Positions 1-12,854 of a stretch of DNA of 64,000 nt are shown one piece after another. The translations under genes and the position numbers were made by a program. A model generated the notes under the pieces. The model searched no databases. It was not told the origin of the DNA and saw only the letters and a list, made by a program, of their open reading frames with translations. Every line of letters starts with the position of its first letter. The first letter of the stretch is position 1. The stretch covers positions 1 to 64,000 of the forward strand of contig VTFK01000513.1 in the NCBI GenBank assembly GCA_009617715.1. The letters are read 5' to 3'. This DNA is from Plectrocnemia conspersa (Eukaryota; Arthropoda; Insecta; Trichoptera; Polycentropodidae).

Positions 1-147
1 AGCATGCTAGAAGGTATTGCGCAATAGGTTATTTTACAATTAATAGATTTCCCTTAAACTTCTCAATTGCTGTGAGTATTGCAAGACAAATCCCATCTTT
101 AAAGATTTATTACATGTCTACCAAATGCTAATGAAATTAGTAGTTCA

Positions 148-155
148 CTTTAAAT
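148..155. repeat. Left 8-bp target site duplication of the hAT element
   Basis: CTTTAAAT directly abuts the left terminal repeat and is repeated exactly at 2633-2640. Confidence 0.95.
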
Positions 156-182
156 CAGCGGTTTCCAACCTTTTTGTTACTA

Positions 183-2616
183 CGCCTCCCCAAAAAAAAA
201 ATTTTTCCGCGCCTCCCTTACCTTTTATTTTTTGAATAGATTAAATAATATAGACACGTTTTAAATAATAAAAACTTTATTACAAAAATAAACTGAAAAC
301 CACAATTAACAGAATAATAACAAGGTTTAGTTATAACATACACATACGTGTATATTTATTTTTATATATAAGTTTTTTTTAAACAATTAAACTAACTACA
401 TCTATCGCATAAAAATTTAATGCGACGGTTGTTGTTGTTTATTAGCACAAAGCTTATCAAATCTTTGGGGCAATGTGGAGAGTGCCACTCGTATCTCTTT
501 TTTCGACTACTAACCTGTTGCGATATTTAGTTTTCATTGCAGCCAGTGCCGAAAAGCCCGTTTCGCATAAATACGACGTTACAAACGGTAGAAGCACTTG
601 CATTGCTTTGCAATACAAAAGATTCATACTCTCCTTTAAGATTCATCCAAAATTGAATTAAGGTTTCATTTTGAAACTTTTTGTTTTAGTAGGCTATCGC
701 ATGATAATTCTATAAGTTTTTCCTTTTCAATGGTTGTCAGCTCAAATTTGTCGTTTTCATCGTCGATAAATGGATTCTGTACCCACAAAAAAAACTTTGA
801 GAAATCAAGGTCTTTAAAATAATTTAAAAAATGCAGCACTAGACCATCCAAGTGTTCACAAAAAAAGATTCTTGCTTGTTTCAATATTGGCTGTGGCCCA
901 GAAATCTTTTGACAGTGAAAACATGTCCAACTCATTCTTTTTTGTAAATTTGACTTCCATAACTTCAACTTTTTTAATGAAAGCTTTTACTTTGTCTTTT
1001 TTGAACAAGTGGATGCATTTGTGATCCCTGCATTGATTTATTCAAACTGCTCAATTTTCCAAAAATTTCAACTAAATAGGCAAGTTTAACAAGGAAATTA
1101 TCGTTCGTCCACAAATGTGCCTCTTCGTAGTGATTTTCTTCGAGAAAGGCTGTTATTTCTTCTTTGAGTTCAAATACCCTTTGAATCGCTTTTGCACGAG
1201 ATAGCCAGCGAACTTCACAATAATACAGAAGTGAGGTATAATTAGCTTCCATATCTACACACAACTTTGCAAACAGCCTAGATCTCAAATGACTGTTCTT
1301 AATGTAGTTTATAATTTTTATAATTTTTGTAAAAATGTTGTTAAGTTCCTCGCTCATATTTTTTGACACTAGAGCTGCTCTGTGAAGCATACAGTGCGTC
1401 CAGATAGCATGTGGTGCTTTCTTTTTTTAACTAATGCTTGAAGACCTGCTTTTGTGTCCGGACATTGAGTGAGCTCCGTCAGTACACAGTCCAATACAAT
1501 TACTCCACGTTATGTCGTTTTCTTTAAAAAAACTGTCCATTATATTAAAAATTTCAATGGATGTGGTCTTTCCAGGAATGGGTTTGCAAAATAAACTAAT
1601 TGATCGCAAATATCTTCAGATATATCATTGATTCTTCTTCCGACTGTATTATCAGCAAGCGGAATTTGTTGCAACTGTTTTGCATATGATATCAATAGCT
1701 GCTGGTAAAATTAGAGTTTCTCCTATTGTATGTGGTTTCTTACATTTTGCGATTCGGTAAGAGACATGGTACGAAGCCAATAATGCATTTGGTGATACAG
1801 AAAGAATATTTTTGAACGTTTGCTTTTGATTATTAAGCTCATCCAATTTTCTTTCAAAATATTCTATGGACTTATCAACGTATTCAGAATGTAGAGTTTC
1901 ATGGTGCCGTTTTAATTTGACTGGTCTCATACTATCTGAAGCCAAAACTTTCGAATACAACAAACACATTGGTTATTCCAAGCCATCTATAATGACACTA
2001 GTGAATCCTAATGATAAATAGGATGAACTGTATTGTCTTTTCTTGGGAGCTTTACTTCCTTGTAATTTTTTTTGATTTTATTCCCACTAGTATCAGCATC
2101 AGTATCTTCATTATTGTTGACTTTTCTCTTGTAACCACTCAAAAATTTATCCATTCGTCTAAAAAATATTTTATTGATATAAATTAAAATCATTGATAGT
2201 TTAAATAAAAAAAATGAAGTTTAAAATATACTAACGATTATTTTCAAGAAGAAATCAGGTCAGAAACAATTAAAAAAAAACAATATCACGCCCTGCCGAC
2301 ACGCTTCAGTTGACACGAGTGACATTTAAATTTGAGGTTATTGTTTTATGCAACTAGCGGTCGTTTTGTGTATTACCGAAACAGAGCGTTTGCAAACGCG
2401 CCATTTTTAAATTTCTCCGCTCCAGATAATTTTTTTAATAGGAATTAAATATATGTAAATGTAAAAAAATGAACATTCATGCACTGAATTTTCACTGTTA
2501 CGTTAATATATCAAGTTTTATTCATTTCTAGATATTATGGTATAAAAAATAATTCATTAAAAAATGTTGGCGCCTCCCCTGGCAATAGTCCGCGCCTCCC
2601 CTGTTGCGCGCCTCCC
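183..2616 (+). repeat. Five direct subterminal CGCCTCCC repeats of the hAT element
   Basis: CGCCTCCC occurs at 183-190 and 210-217 near the left end and at 2571-2578, 2593-2600 and 2609-2616 near the right end, all on the same strand. Short subterminal repeats in hAT elements usually bind the transposase zinc finger, and here they would mark the two ends differently. The positions are read directly; the role is inferred. Confidence 0.7.
417..2154 (-). pseudogene. hAT transposase pseudogene (ZBED5/SCAND3-like)
   Basis: Coding remnants lie in order on the minus strand. The N-terminus (MDKFL start, 2154 to 2008) is lysine-rich. A zinc-finger-like stretch follows at 1969-1652, with KLKRHHETLHSEY then a cysteine-poor helix. 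Next comes IPLADNTVGRRIND (about 1665-1620), then FCKPIPGKTTSIEIFN and CTDGAHSM (1600-1450), WTHCMLHR and EVRWLSRAKAIQRVFELK (1405-1150), WVQNPF (about 780), and the C-terminal dimerisation segment with LPFVTSYLCETGFSAL (about 560-510), ending with a stop near 417. Frames change near 2000, 1630, 1410, 970, 640 and 490, with several in-frame stops. Between ICDQL and LFCKP about 35 codons are missing, including the LDESTD block that carries the first catalytic aspartate in this family. The product would be a nuclear DNA transposase; this copy cannot make one. A TTTTTTAG acceptor-like site sits just before the start. Confidence 0.9.
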
Positions 2617-2632
2617 AGGTTGGAAACCGCTG

Positions 2633-2640
2633 CTTTAAAT
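2633..2640. repeat. Right 8-bp target site duplication of the hAT element
   Basis: CTTTAAAT directly follows the right terminal repeat and matches 148-155 exactly. Confidence 0.95.
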
Positions 2641-3945
2641 AGTACCTACACATAAATCGGATACCACTTCTGTACAATGAAGCATATTTTATTATAAAAA
2701 AATATAATATTTTTTTGCAATAGGTTATGTCTTGAAATTATTTATACACATCTATTTTCAACATCAATTTGCAATTTTTACAATCCTTAATGAAATTTAT
2801 TTGAAGCAATACTTAAGATTGTAGACAAAAGTAAAAATTTCGTTTCACGAATAACTTCATATCATTTATAAGCAGAAAAAAATGATTGGGTAGAGTTTAT
2901 AACCTTGAAATATTTCTGATGTGGCAATGTATTCAAAAGACTCGTTATATCCATATTGAACATATTGATGACGATTTAAAAAGTTTGACTAAAAAATTGT
3001 GGAAAAACCCAAACTTTTAAGTATTAGGGCATGGCAAACATTAACAAGACGATTTTTAAAAGTGGTGTAAGATAACATATATTTAATTATCTAAATTGAG
3101 ATTTTTTGTTACAAAATTAAGATAAAATAGAACATAATTATTGCTACTGATATCGATCCTGATCAATCAAGTATACTTTGATATGGTTTGAAACATATTT
3201 TTGAAGTATGATCTCGATTACTTTAGCTGGTGCTGATAAAATCTACACCGCCCTTTAATGACTTTATGTCATAAATTTGCTTTCCTTTTTAAGTATGAAA
3301 GCACCTTTAGTACATTTTTATACATTGCGAAAAGTATTTGTTTTAAGAAAAAAATTGAAAACAAATAATAACTGAGTTAAACTACATTTCAATACCTTTT
3401 ACTATTCTTAACCAGTTAATAAATTGCACTTCCAAATGCAATTTTTAAGAATTTGCATGCAACGTATTGTTTTCTCCAAAGAATAATTTTTAAATTATTT
3501 TACATCACTTCCTTCTTAGGTCTTTAATTTAAAAAAGATAAAATAAAATATGATTTGCTTACTAACCTAATATTTACTTAAATTATATTAACACCATTTT
3601 GCCCCAATAGGTTACTTTAATACGTAGCAAAAGTAAAATATAAAAAAATTTTAAATGCACAAAAAAATCATATAATTTTTAAATTATATGATACAAACCG
3701 GACCAGCTCCTCATAAAAAAACTTTAGCTTTTCATAACCGATTTTAAGATTTGAGAGCTCAGTTTCTTTATTAATACTAAAGACCAAGTACATAAAGAAG
3801 GAAGCGATGAAAAAATAAAATCTAAAAAGATAATCTAAAATATTGCACTAAGCCATCAGCAATATTTCGTGAACCATCGAAAATTTCGCAACGACTGAGT
3901 AGTGCGTTTAGTGTTAATGAATTTCAAAAAAGCTTTAGGTTCATT
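2641..3945. other. A/T-rich desert
   Basis: No open frame, transposon end or structured repeat recognised. A fragment around 3700-3730 is slightly richer in G+C, with no identifiable content. Confidence 0.6.
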
Positions 3946-3949
3946 GATA

Positions 3950-4320
3950 ATTTGATTTTGGTATATTTTGTAATAATTGCTAATATAATACATATAACAA
4001 TATTTTTTATTGTTACATTGTTTACGACCACTGAACCGGTAAGTAGTCACGTTCATAAATCCGGTGGGCTTTTTCACTCACCGTCTGCATCGGTGTCTCG
4101 CCTATGGCTATCCGTCCACCGGCACGTGAAAGAATACGACATTCAGCAAACAATCGTTGAAATATATGAATATATAAGCACATGACCAATTGAAAAATAT
4201 ACGATCCCCGGGCGACGACTTACCTGGCCACTGCTCGTGCTTTTCGCATTCCCTTCATATTTTACGCATCCGCGCGACATATATCATCCGGATTGGATAT
4301 GCCGGTTTATCTGACCAAAT
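3950..4320. promoter_or_regulatory. Mixed-composition island, possible conserved element or exon
   Basis: A sharp rise in G+C between A/T deserts. The minus strand has a 53-codon open frame from an ATG at 4181-4183 to a stop at 4022-4024, with a GTGAGT donor-like word inside it. The plus strand also stays open over 3952-4185. Neither translation resembles a family I know, and the two overlapping frames argue that high G+C, not coding, keeps them open. Confidence 0.35.
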
Positions 4321-4324
4321 TAAC

Positions 4325-5335
4325 AGCCATTATGAGTAGTAATAAACAATTTCAAGGTTTAAGATAAAAAAAAGCTTACACTTCAAACAATAATGGTTGA
4401 ATAACTCCTAAATAAAATTCTTTATTATTATGTATATTAAATACCAAATTAAAAAATGTAAGATTGAAATCTAAACACGTTATCTTTGACAAAAAAATTA
4501 AGGAAATGCATTTGCTAATTAATCATAATAAAGATAATCGATCTTGATGAAAAAAAAATATATTTTAAATGTTACGGTAATTAAAAAAAACATAAATGCA
4601 CATTATACCTCACGCTAATGCCAATAGTAAATATGCTTACACCATAAAAAGTACAATTAAAAATAATCAGATTTGATTGATCTCATTGATTATTGTCATT
4701 ATCGTAGTCAATTTTTTTAATTCTTGGATTACTTTTTTTTCTATCTTTTCAAATTGTTTTAAATATTTCATAAAAATGCATGTCTGTGATTCCAAGTAAA
4801 ATAAAATTTTCAATTTTTACACCAAAATAACCAATATCAAAAAATATATTTTTATAATATAATATATTTTTATGTTCATGAATAAAAATTTATTATGAAG
4901 TATAACTTATTCTCCTTTAAAACTTGCCAAACTTCAACATTTAATATTTTGCGTAAACATGTTCACAACACATTTTTCTTGTGTATAATGTTTTTGCGAT
5001 GAACATAAACGTTTTTGCTGAATTTCAACATTAGTATCATTTATTGCACAAAATATATAGATCACATTATGCGAACCTAAGACTTAGTAGGGTTAGAAAT
5101 TAACATTTTAAATATACACCTAAAGCACCTCCACCTTTTTACTGTTACTGTTATTGAGTTACTGCCACCCTAAATGTAATTAAAAGAAACATCGCTTATA
5201 TTTGTACTAACATTGTGTTTTTACTTTTCAAATATGACTCATTTATTTACATTATATTTTTCAATTTAAGATATGCGTTTGTAAATCATAATTTTGTCAA
5301 AAGTTCAAACGTTAAAATTACAATTAATCAATATC
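4325..5335. other. A/T-rich desert
   Basis: Poly-A and poly-T tracts and no recognisable gene or repeat. Confidence 0.6.
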
Positions 5336-5339
5336 GTAT

Positions 5340-5785
5340 CACTTGACGCGTTATTACGCTCTTTCCATTGTTGTGTGTCGTTATTATATTTTTTTTGGCA
5401 CTCGGCTCTTATAGTTAACCTTTAAATTAATATATGGCAGTACATACGTAACAGACAGAAAACATTAGAAAGGTAACAAGTTAAAAAATTGACTCCGTGA
5501 ATAACAGATCGTATCGAGAACAATCACACCTGACTCTCAGCAACGTGGGTCTTAACCCATTTACCTACGATTTTTTTTCGGTTTAATTGTTGCAGACATA
5601 ATGATGGCTGAATGGTTTGCTGATGCTGATGAATAACGTGTCATGCTCTTTTAGGAATTATTACATGAGCACGATATGAACAGATATGTCTCTGCCACGA
5701 ACCAGATGGGGGCAACTGTGAGAAAGTTAGCAAGTGAACGACTGGTGCGTTGAACCTTGACTAAAATATTTAGAGAAGACACAGA
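5340..5785. promoter_or_regulatory. Mixed-composition island with an acceptor-like site
   Basis: The island contains a pyrimidine-rich run ending in GTTGCAG at 5595, a good 3' splice-site match on the plus strand. The following frame opens as ATGATGGCTGAATGG and stops after 12 codons. No donor pairs with it convincingly. A regulatory element is at least as likely as an exon. Confidence 0.3.
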
Positions 5786-8685
5786 AAAATTATCTGCGAT
5801 TATTTTAACGCTAAAAACCATATATAATTGCGAAACGATCATAATTCCACATTTTTATTACAATTTTTACTCAATATCTTGTGCACAAATACAAATGATA
5901 TTTTATGACTATCCGCATCGAATAAAGCATACATTTTACAACAATCGTATTCTTCGTCTCATCTAAAAGTATACAGAAATGACCCTGTCGCCCACAAACG
6001 TTCGTATAACTCGTTTCAAAGAACATTAATTTAACTTTTGAACTCATCTGTTAACTAGAAATTAAATTCTACTATGCAATTTATCAAAGACTTACAAGTG
6101 AACAATTTGCAGTATTGTTGCGCAACAAATATATTTCAACTAGATTTTTTGTTGTTGTTATAATACAATACATTCTTATAAATGTAATAAAATATTGCAT
6201 TAAAATGTCGTCACATTTAAAAGCGAGTCGAAAACTTAATATCAAATAGCAAACACGGAATGATATCATATACTGCTTAATTGCTAGTAAAAGTTCGCAA
6301 TTGCAGAAATAATGCAATGATGTTAAAAGCAATAAAATAAGTTTATATGGTTAAAGTTTCATAAGGATATTATCCGTTAAATGGTAATGAATACAAAAAG
6401 TGCATTCCTATAACCATATGTAATAGATAAATTAATTAAAAAAGCTATTATATTTGCCAATGTAATTACAACAGAATTATTAACTCATATTTGTACTACA
6501 AAAAAAAACTTGATCTGTATAGTGGAAAATTACTTAATAATTTTTGACACATCAAATTTTTATTATTGCTGATAAGATTTTCTATATAGAAGGACCTTAT
6601 AATAAACATAGATATAACAACGATCTAACATTATTTTTATAGAGGATTTTAGACATTTTTTATGTTTAAAATTTGATAAAATACTTATGTTTCTATATAG
6701 CAATTTAATAACGAAAATATTATTGTACATAAAAAATTTAAAAAACATTTTCGGCTCTATTAAAATAAAACGCAATACTTCATATAAATTTAATACTTTA
6801 CGGTTTATTTTTTTGCACTTTTTTCAATCCCTAAATATTAAGACTCATTTTGTATATTTCAACTTTTTGTATATAATTCATAGTTTAAAAATGTTTTATA
6901 TAATTTATTGCAAACAATATTTTGTATTAATTTTAATTTATAAATAAACGAAGAATATAAGCTTTTAGTAAATATATTTATATGCAGTTTTTTCTTTTAC
7001 TCAGATTTTAAATATTTTACAACACATTTATCGTATGTCTTGAAACTACACTTTGATAAAAAAATGTCGCTTCAAATTAATACTATCACAAATCCCAAAG
7101 AGATTAGAAATTTTATCAGTATTTAATAAATACAACGTCTGAATAAATTCAATAAAATCAGTGTAAAAATCTGTTTTTAAAATATTTTCAATGTAAGTTG
7201 ATCTTAAAAATTTTGCTAAAAATGGAAAATATATGGTATTTACCTTTTTAAGTACAAATTTGCTTAAGTACTTTTACTAAAACGATCATTACGTTTTAAA
7301 TATGTCTTACAGTATCAATATTAGATTCTAACCATTTCAAATTAAATCTATAGCATTCAAAACTTAATTTTGTAATTCATTTACTCTTTCGAAATATATG
7401 CATTTTGATCTAATTATAATTCCAAGATTCATAATATTCTGTTTATTTTTGTCATCATTATAAATAATATAGCAATTTTTAATTTTGTAATAATATGTCA
7501 TCATTAAAATATTATGTCAATAAATCAATAAAAAAACTGGTGACGGCATGAATTATATACATACAGAATTTTAAAGCATAATGCAAAGAAAGGCATTTTG
7601 GTTTAAAAGGGACATCACCGTGAGAAAACATTTTTCAGTAGTCACTAAGAATCAAAGTATTTTTCGCAAATGCATTGAAAAATGGTAAAACGTACATTCT
7701 AGATTTCCAAATAAAGTTGCGTTTATAATTTATACTATCAGTTACAGGAATCTGTTTAAAAAAACTTTGCAACAGAGACCTTATTAAAATTGGCCGTCTC
7801 ACCGAAAGGGGTAGAAAAATGAAATAACAGAAAAATTTATCTTAAACACTCCTGATTAGTTTTTGTATGTCGCCCATTAATTTTTAAATTTTTTTTTATT
7901 GGACAAACATATTAATGCTGTCCTGACTTTGGCCTATAATCAATATTTAGAGGCACATACGTTGATTTTATCAATCGATTTTAAAATATCCTTTAAGTAC
8001 TAACAATCAGATTTACAATTACAAATCATTTAAAAGTTCTGGTTAAGACTATCTTTGGACAAAGGGCTGCAGCAAAAAATATTTTATTGCATTTTCGTTA
8101 TCATATTTAGTTAAACATTGATTTAATGCAGTCATAAGTTTTTTGGTAAAAAGATGAACCGATTACAAATAACTGCTGCAAATACAAACAGAGCTTAATG
8201 TAGACAAATTGGTAGCACAGAATCATGCTCATATTTCTTACTAAAGATTGTTTTAAATTTTACTAATATGATTTATATTAATTTCTAATAATAGTCAGAA
8301 ATCTGCTGTATTTGTATGCATTTTTTTTTTATAAAATTATAAAATAAAATGTTGATTTTTAAATAGTTAATAAATTAAGTGAGTCTGTAAAATTATGTTA
8401 GAAAGTTTTAACAAATCAGTTTGAAGTTGTTTAATTAAAAAAAAATACTGTTTTGAACCTTAAAAAATATATATAATATACGTATATATATAAATGATAT
8501 TTACAAAGTAAAAAGCACTAAAGCACTCCTTCATTACATATTCATTGCCTTATCAACCTTACTCAAAGAGCTTTGGTTATCAGCTACAATATAATTTTTC
8601 TTAGTTTTCCAAAAAAGGCGTTTTGAATCATTATTTTGCTTTTATAATATTATATTAATTAATTTAGCCAAAAAATAACCGCGCG
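5786..8685. other. Long A/T-rich desert
   Basis: About 2.9 kb with only short, low-complexity open frames rich in Ile, Lys, Asn, Phe and Tyr, as expected by chance at this composition. The stretch at 7570-7850 is slightly richer in G+C but matches no element I recognise. Confidence 0.6.
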
Positions 8686-8689
8686 ATAT

Positions 8690-9240
8690 TTTCGATTACA
8701 TTTCTGCACTCTCCGCAAAATTCACGACTTCACTTCAGATAAGCAAGCGTTCACGTTTTTTTATATATAAAAAAGGTCACAATCGTTAATCGTTCATACG
8801 TGATGTCGACCGAGTGCAATTTGTGTAGCGCGTCGTGATGCCTTTATCACCCGCCTTTTACGTTGAGGCAACCCTTTGGCGAGCCCATTATCTAATTCAC
8901 GAGCGTAAATTTATAATTTTCGATGCATGGCTATGCACTGCGATACCATCTCTTATCTTCCGAAGGGGTTATATGCCGGGCATGACCCGGCCCTGGGCGT
9001 CATCAGCTCAGTTCTTCCGTCCTGCCGCACGAACAATCATTCAAAACCCAATATGGTTAGCATGATCGCACTTAACCACGTGTTGCACTCGAGCAAACCC
9101 GTAAATTCAATTCGAGTCGTTGTGTGTAATAAAATAGCCGTATATGAACACAATAATTATGTCGAGCGTCTGGCAGTGGCCAAAGGGCATCTCCGTTTTA
9201 TGAAGTTGGACGAAGCTAGGATTTAATTGATTTTGACGCT
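8690..9240. promoter_or_regulatory. Large G+C-normal island, probable conserved noncoding element
   Basis: One of the sharpest islands, about 550 bp. Both overlapping plus-strand frames (8835-9065 and 8927-9226) stay open, but their translations differ in composition and match no known family. A small inverted repeat, GCCGGG and CCCGGC separated by 5 bases, lies near 8970-8990. I read it as regulatory DNA, but a single coding exon cannot be excluded. Confidence 0.4.
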
Positions 9241-9399
9241 TCCAATATGGATTCTATATATAATAGAATACTTTTTTAAAAATTACACTTGAATTGTACA
9301 AACATCGATCCTGTTTAGTCTTCAATAATATATTATATATATTTATAAAGTGCTGAAAAATAACAACATTTAATATATGTATTCAAACAATGAATAATT

Positions 9400-9665
9400 A
9401 TAAATCGATTTAACGTCGGTGTTTCATTTCCACTTGACGTTGGTGTAACGCAGCCGGCAAGTGTATTAATTTAATCAATTGCCTCTCGAGAGTTCGCGCA
9501 GGGTTCCCATTGCAGATAAGCAATTTAGATAACAGTGCCAGATACAGTGGTACCCGGAGGCTGATCGAGATACCATCTAGATTCGTCTTCTGGTCACGGT
9601 GATGCCATCACGCCGCGGATGCTGCCGGCGATCCGGCAAAGACGGATTTACAACTTTTCTGGGGA
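9400..9665. promoter_or_regulatory. Island with GATA-like words
   Basis: G+C rises abruptly. The words GCAGATAAGC and TTAGATAACA near 9513-9535 resemble GATA-factor sites. The short inverted word GTGAT/ATCAC occurs near 9600. There is no open frame of note. Confidence 0.4.
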
Positions 9666-10822
9666 TTAGTGTTTTGACAAACAATAGGATTCAATAATCA
9701 TATACAAATAGTTCTACATTTATTAATATAATATAGATTTTAATTAAAATATAGTTTATCGTTTTTCAAATAGCTTATTGATTGCTTTCCAGATAGAACA
9801 ATACAAAGTTTGTGTACCACTTTGAATGAATAAATGTCAATAGATCAAGGTTATCACTTATGTCAGTTAGATTATACAATAGATAGTTTTAATAACGTAA
9901 CACAAAAATATATATTTTTATTATATACCATTCTTGTAATATAATATATATATTTATTAAAAAAGTATATATATTTACAAACAGGTATCATCGTATCTCT
10001 GAATAATTTCATTGAATTTTAATCTAAGCTGTCTGTAATAAAATCACTGATCGGAAATATATACCCTATAAAATGTAATTAAGAAGTGTATAAAAACGAA
10101 AAGCATCGAATGCAGTTGGATACCTTGAAATTAATATATCATTCGTAATCTATCCAAAACAAGATTTTATGCTGTCGCCGTATTCGAATACAAGTAGCCC
10201 AATTGTAATTAATGACACAAAATCTAATTTATTATACATGATCAGAACAAAAGTAAAATAGATTAATCTGCACCATTGAAGAAAATGCAACAAATAAAAC
10301 AATTTTACATTATTGGCAATACAATATATTAACTATAATGAAGATCGTTCGTTACAAAGATCTGCTGTCTGATTTTATTATTACTTATATATATTAATGT
10401 TTTTATTGAATTTATTGAATTAATTAAGAAATATATGTATATATATATATAGCAATGCTACTTACAAAAACCTTTTTTTAAGCTTAGGAAATGATGAAAT
10501 AATAATAATATTTTTTAATTAAGCAGAATAATTATAAATATGCTACTTTCAACTATTAATAATATTATTAAACAAAAAAAAATATTTATTGTATTCATGC
10601 TAACAAATTTACATATTTTTTTCTTTAAAGCTGTTACCATATTTTTTTATAAAATATTATTTTATAAAAAAATAATTTAAATAAATGTCTACGTGATAAT
10701 GTATACTATATAATGCAAGTCAAATATAATTATATTAAAGTTATATTAAGTAATTTAATTTTTAATTAATTTAGGTAACTGTCAGTCGTATTTTAGCTAT
10801 GCTACATAAGTATGCATTTTGT

Positions 10823-10940
<118 letters not shown>

Positions 10941-11313
10941 CATCTGGACTCCATACTCTGAAATTTAAAATTTAAAAAAGTGGTTTGTAATTATTTTACA
11001 AAATAAGCGATTCGTGCAAAATTTTATCTTATATAAATTTTTTTTAAATAAAATCATGTCAAGTATAAGGTTAATAGTAATATGTATATGATTATATCAA
11101 AAATATTTTTTTTTTAAATCGTTCGGAAAATTACGATATTAAGAATAGTCCTGCATATGGGAGACTAGCAAAGGTAGACGATAATGTCCTTATAAGGATG
11201 ATAAAAAAGTTGTTTAATTATTAAACATTTTATAAAATCTGATTATCAAATTAACTTCAAGACATTTCCAAAATGACCAAATAAGAAATAATTTATAAAT
11301 CTTGTCAAACCAG

Positions 11314-11377
11314 TAAGATTTAATAGTGCATAGACACATTAAGAATATAAGATTTAATAGTGCATATGCACATTAAG
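11314..11377 (+). repeat. Two-copy tandem duplication, 34-bp period
   Basis: A 30-bp unit at 11314-11343 recurs at 11348-11377 after a 4-bp spacer, with two differences. The changes in the second copy create the palindrome GTGCATATGCAC (11360-11371). Confidence 0.85.
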
Positions 11378-11829
11378 GTTTAAGCAATTTTTCGAATCGT
11401 TTTTACTCCATTGTGAAATAAATTCCCTACCTAATTCTAGACTTTAAAAAAACACCAAAAAATTGTAGAACCTATATTTTAAAAATACATTAATAAAATA
11501 GTAATTTTATTTAAATATTGTATTACAAAGCTAATATGACATTATCTCTGCGATAATTTTCACTGAATTGAGAACCACTAAAATATTTTTTGGAATATTA
11601 TTATCATATTTTAACTATTTTTTTAAAGTTTTTTGCTAAATATAAAAAACTTTTTTACGTGATTTCTTGGAAAATTTCATTCTTGAAATTTTTAGATAAA
11701 ATATTTTTTTCTGTATGGCTTAAGTATTGGAAATATAAGGGTTAGATAAAGACTATGGTATGCGAAGTACTATATTTCAATTATACTGATATTTTTTGGT
11801 TTATTTTTAACCGGTATTCTAACCTGATT

Positions 11830-12110
11830 TAAACAGTTTCTTCGCGGTTGTCTTGCGACATTAGCGGCGGCGTAACAAATGCGTTGTTGTGCAGGTCAGT
11901 GACAACGAAAGGGCCACCAAAGGGGTTTAACACGCTTTACTAACTAACCCTCACTTTATACCCATTGTCTTCGCAATTACGCCATGGATGGTTAAGGCAT
12001 CCAAAGCCATATATACCTTAATTTAAATCAGAAGCGGAAATTTTCACGCTTCCCTAAACGGCCGTTAAGTCTTGCCGTTTAAAGCTTACCATCTTATATG
12101 CATATATTAA
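11830..12110. promoter_or_regulatory. Island, probable regulatory element
   Basis: A G+C-normal stretch containing ACCCATTGTCTTCGCAATTA (SOX-like CATTGT next to a homeodomain-like AATTA core) and the inverted words ACGGCC and GGCCGT near 12057-12066. No credible reading frame is present. Confidence 0.4.
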
Positions 12111-12129
12111 GATCTAATAGTTATAACTT

Positions 12130-12530
12130 TAAATTAATAGATGGCTAGATAATTACGGCATCCATTCAATTGGATACGCATAAATTGACATTGAAAAAGT
12201 CGCTACTTCTGCGGTGGCCAGCAAGGAATTTATGTATTGTTAACTATATGTTAATGAGTTTTGTCGAGATGCAGCGATTAAAAGCGAAATAAATTGCTGC
12301 ACACGCAGACGCCTGACAGCCATATAATTTTACAGATATTAAAAGTGCTCAATCAATTTGACTTAAATGTCGGCCGCATTATAAGTTGCTTTTGTGTTAT
12401 ATATTTTTGGCAATGTCCGTCAGCCGCGTGTCTCTTTGCATTTAGTCGTAAATCTGTCGAAAGCCTTGTAAGCTTCACAACACGCATTAAAAGTATCTAT
12501 TTCGCGGATTAAATACATAATTCGCAAGTT
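12130..12530. promoter_or_regulatory. Island with Hth/Exd-like words
   Basis: A second island right after the previous one. It contains TGACAG (a Homothorax/MEIS-type core) in CCTGACAGCC near 12310 and CTCAATCAATTTGAC near 12348, which includes AATCAAT, an Exd/PBX-type core. The 72-codon plus frame at 12294-12512 matches nothing known. Confidence 0.4.
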
Positions 12531-12854
12531 TTATTATTTTTTTAAGATGTATAACTTTATCTTGAATATATGTGAGTGAATATGATACGAAAATAATTTG
12601 ATTTATTCTATAATTAAACACATGAATTAGGTCGATTAAAATTTAATATTTCGCAGGTTTCGCGTGCGCCCGCTCATTGGTGTCACTTAAATTAACCTAC
12701 AAAGAGATATTGTCGCGTAGTTTTAAACCAGTATAAATAATTTTATTTTTCGTCTCTATAATTAATTATATACTAATAAAATATGTGTATTATATTTGAC
12801 AGGCAATATATGTTTTTAATAATAACGCATTTTTGTAAAAAAGTATTCAAGTCT

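Larger units (their letters stand above)
156..2632 (-). mobile_element. hAT DNA transposon, nearly full length, inactive
   Basis: A 2,477-bp element with terminal inverted repeats of 16 bp (CAGCGGTTTCCAACCT at the left end, its exact reverse complement at 2617-2632). It is flanked by a perfect 8-bp direct duplication, CTTTAAAT, at 148-155 and 2633-2640. Eight-bp duplications and ends starting CAG are hallmarks of the hAT superfamily. The minus strand carries a broken transposase of the ZBED5/SCAND3-like type. Clean ends and an identical target duplication suggest fairly recent insertion, whereas the coding frame is clearly dead, so it may have moved as an already defective copy using a transposase supplied elsewhere. 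Confidence 0.95.

Noticed and set aside
8835..9226. Two plus-strand frames as a possible gene
   Set aside because: The frames overlap out of register and neither resembles a protein family or has paired splice sites.
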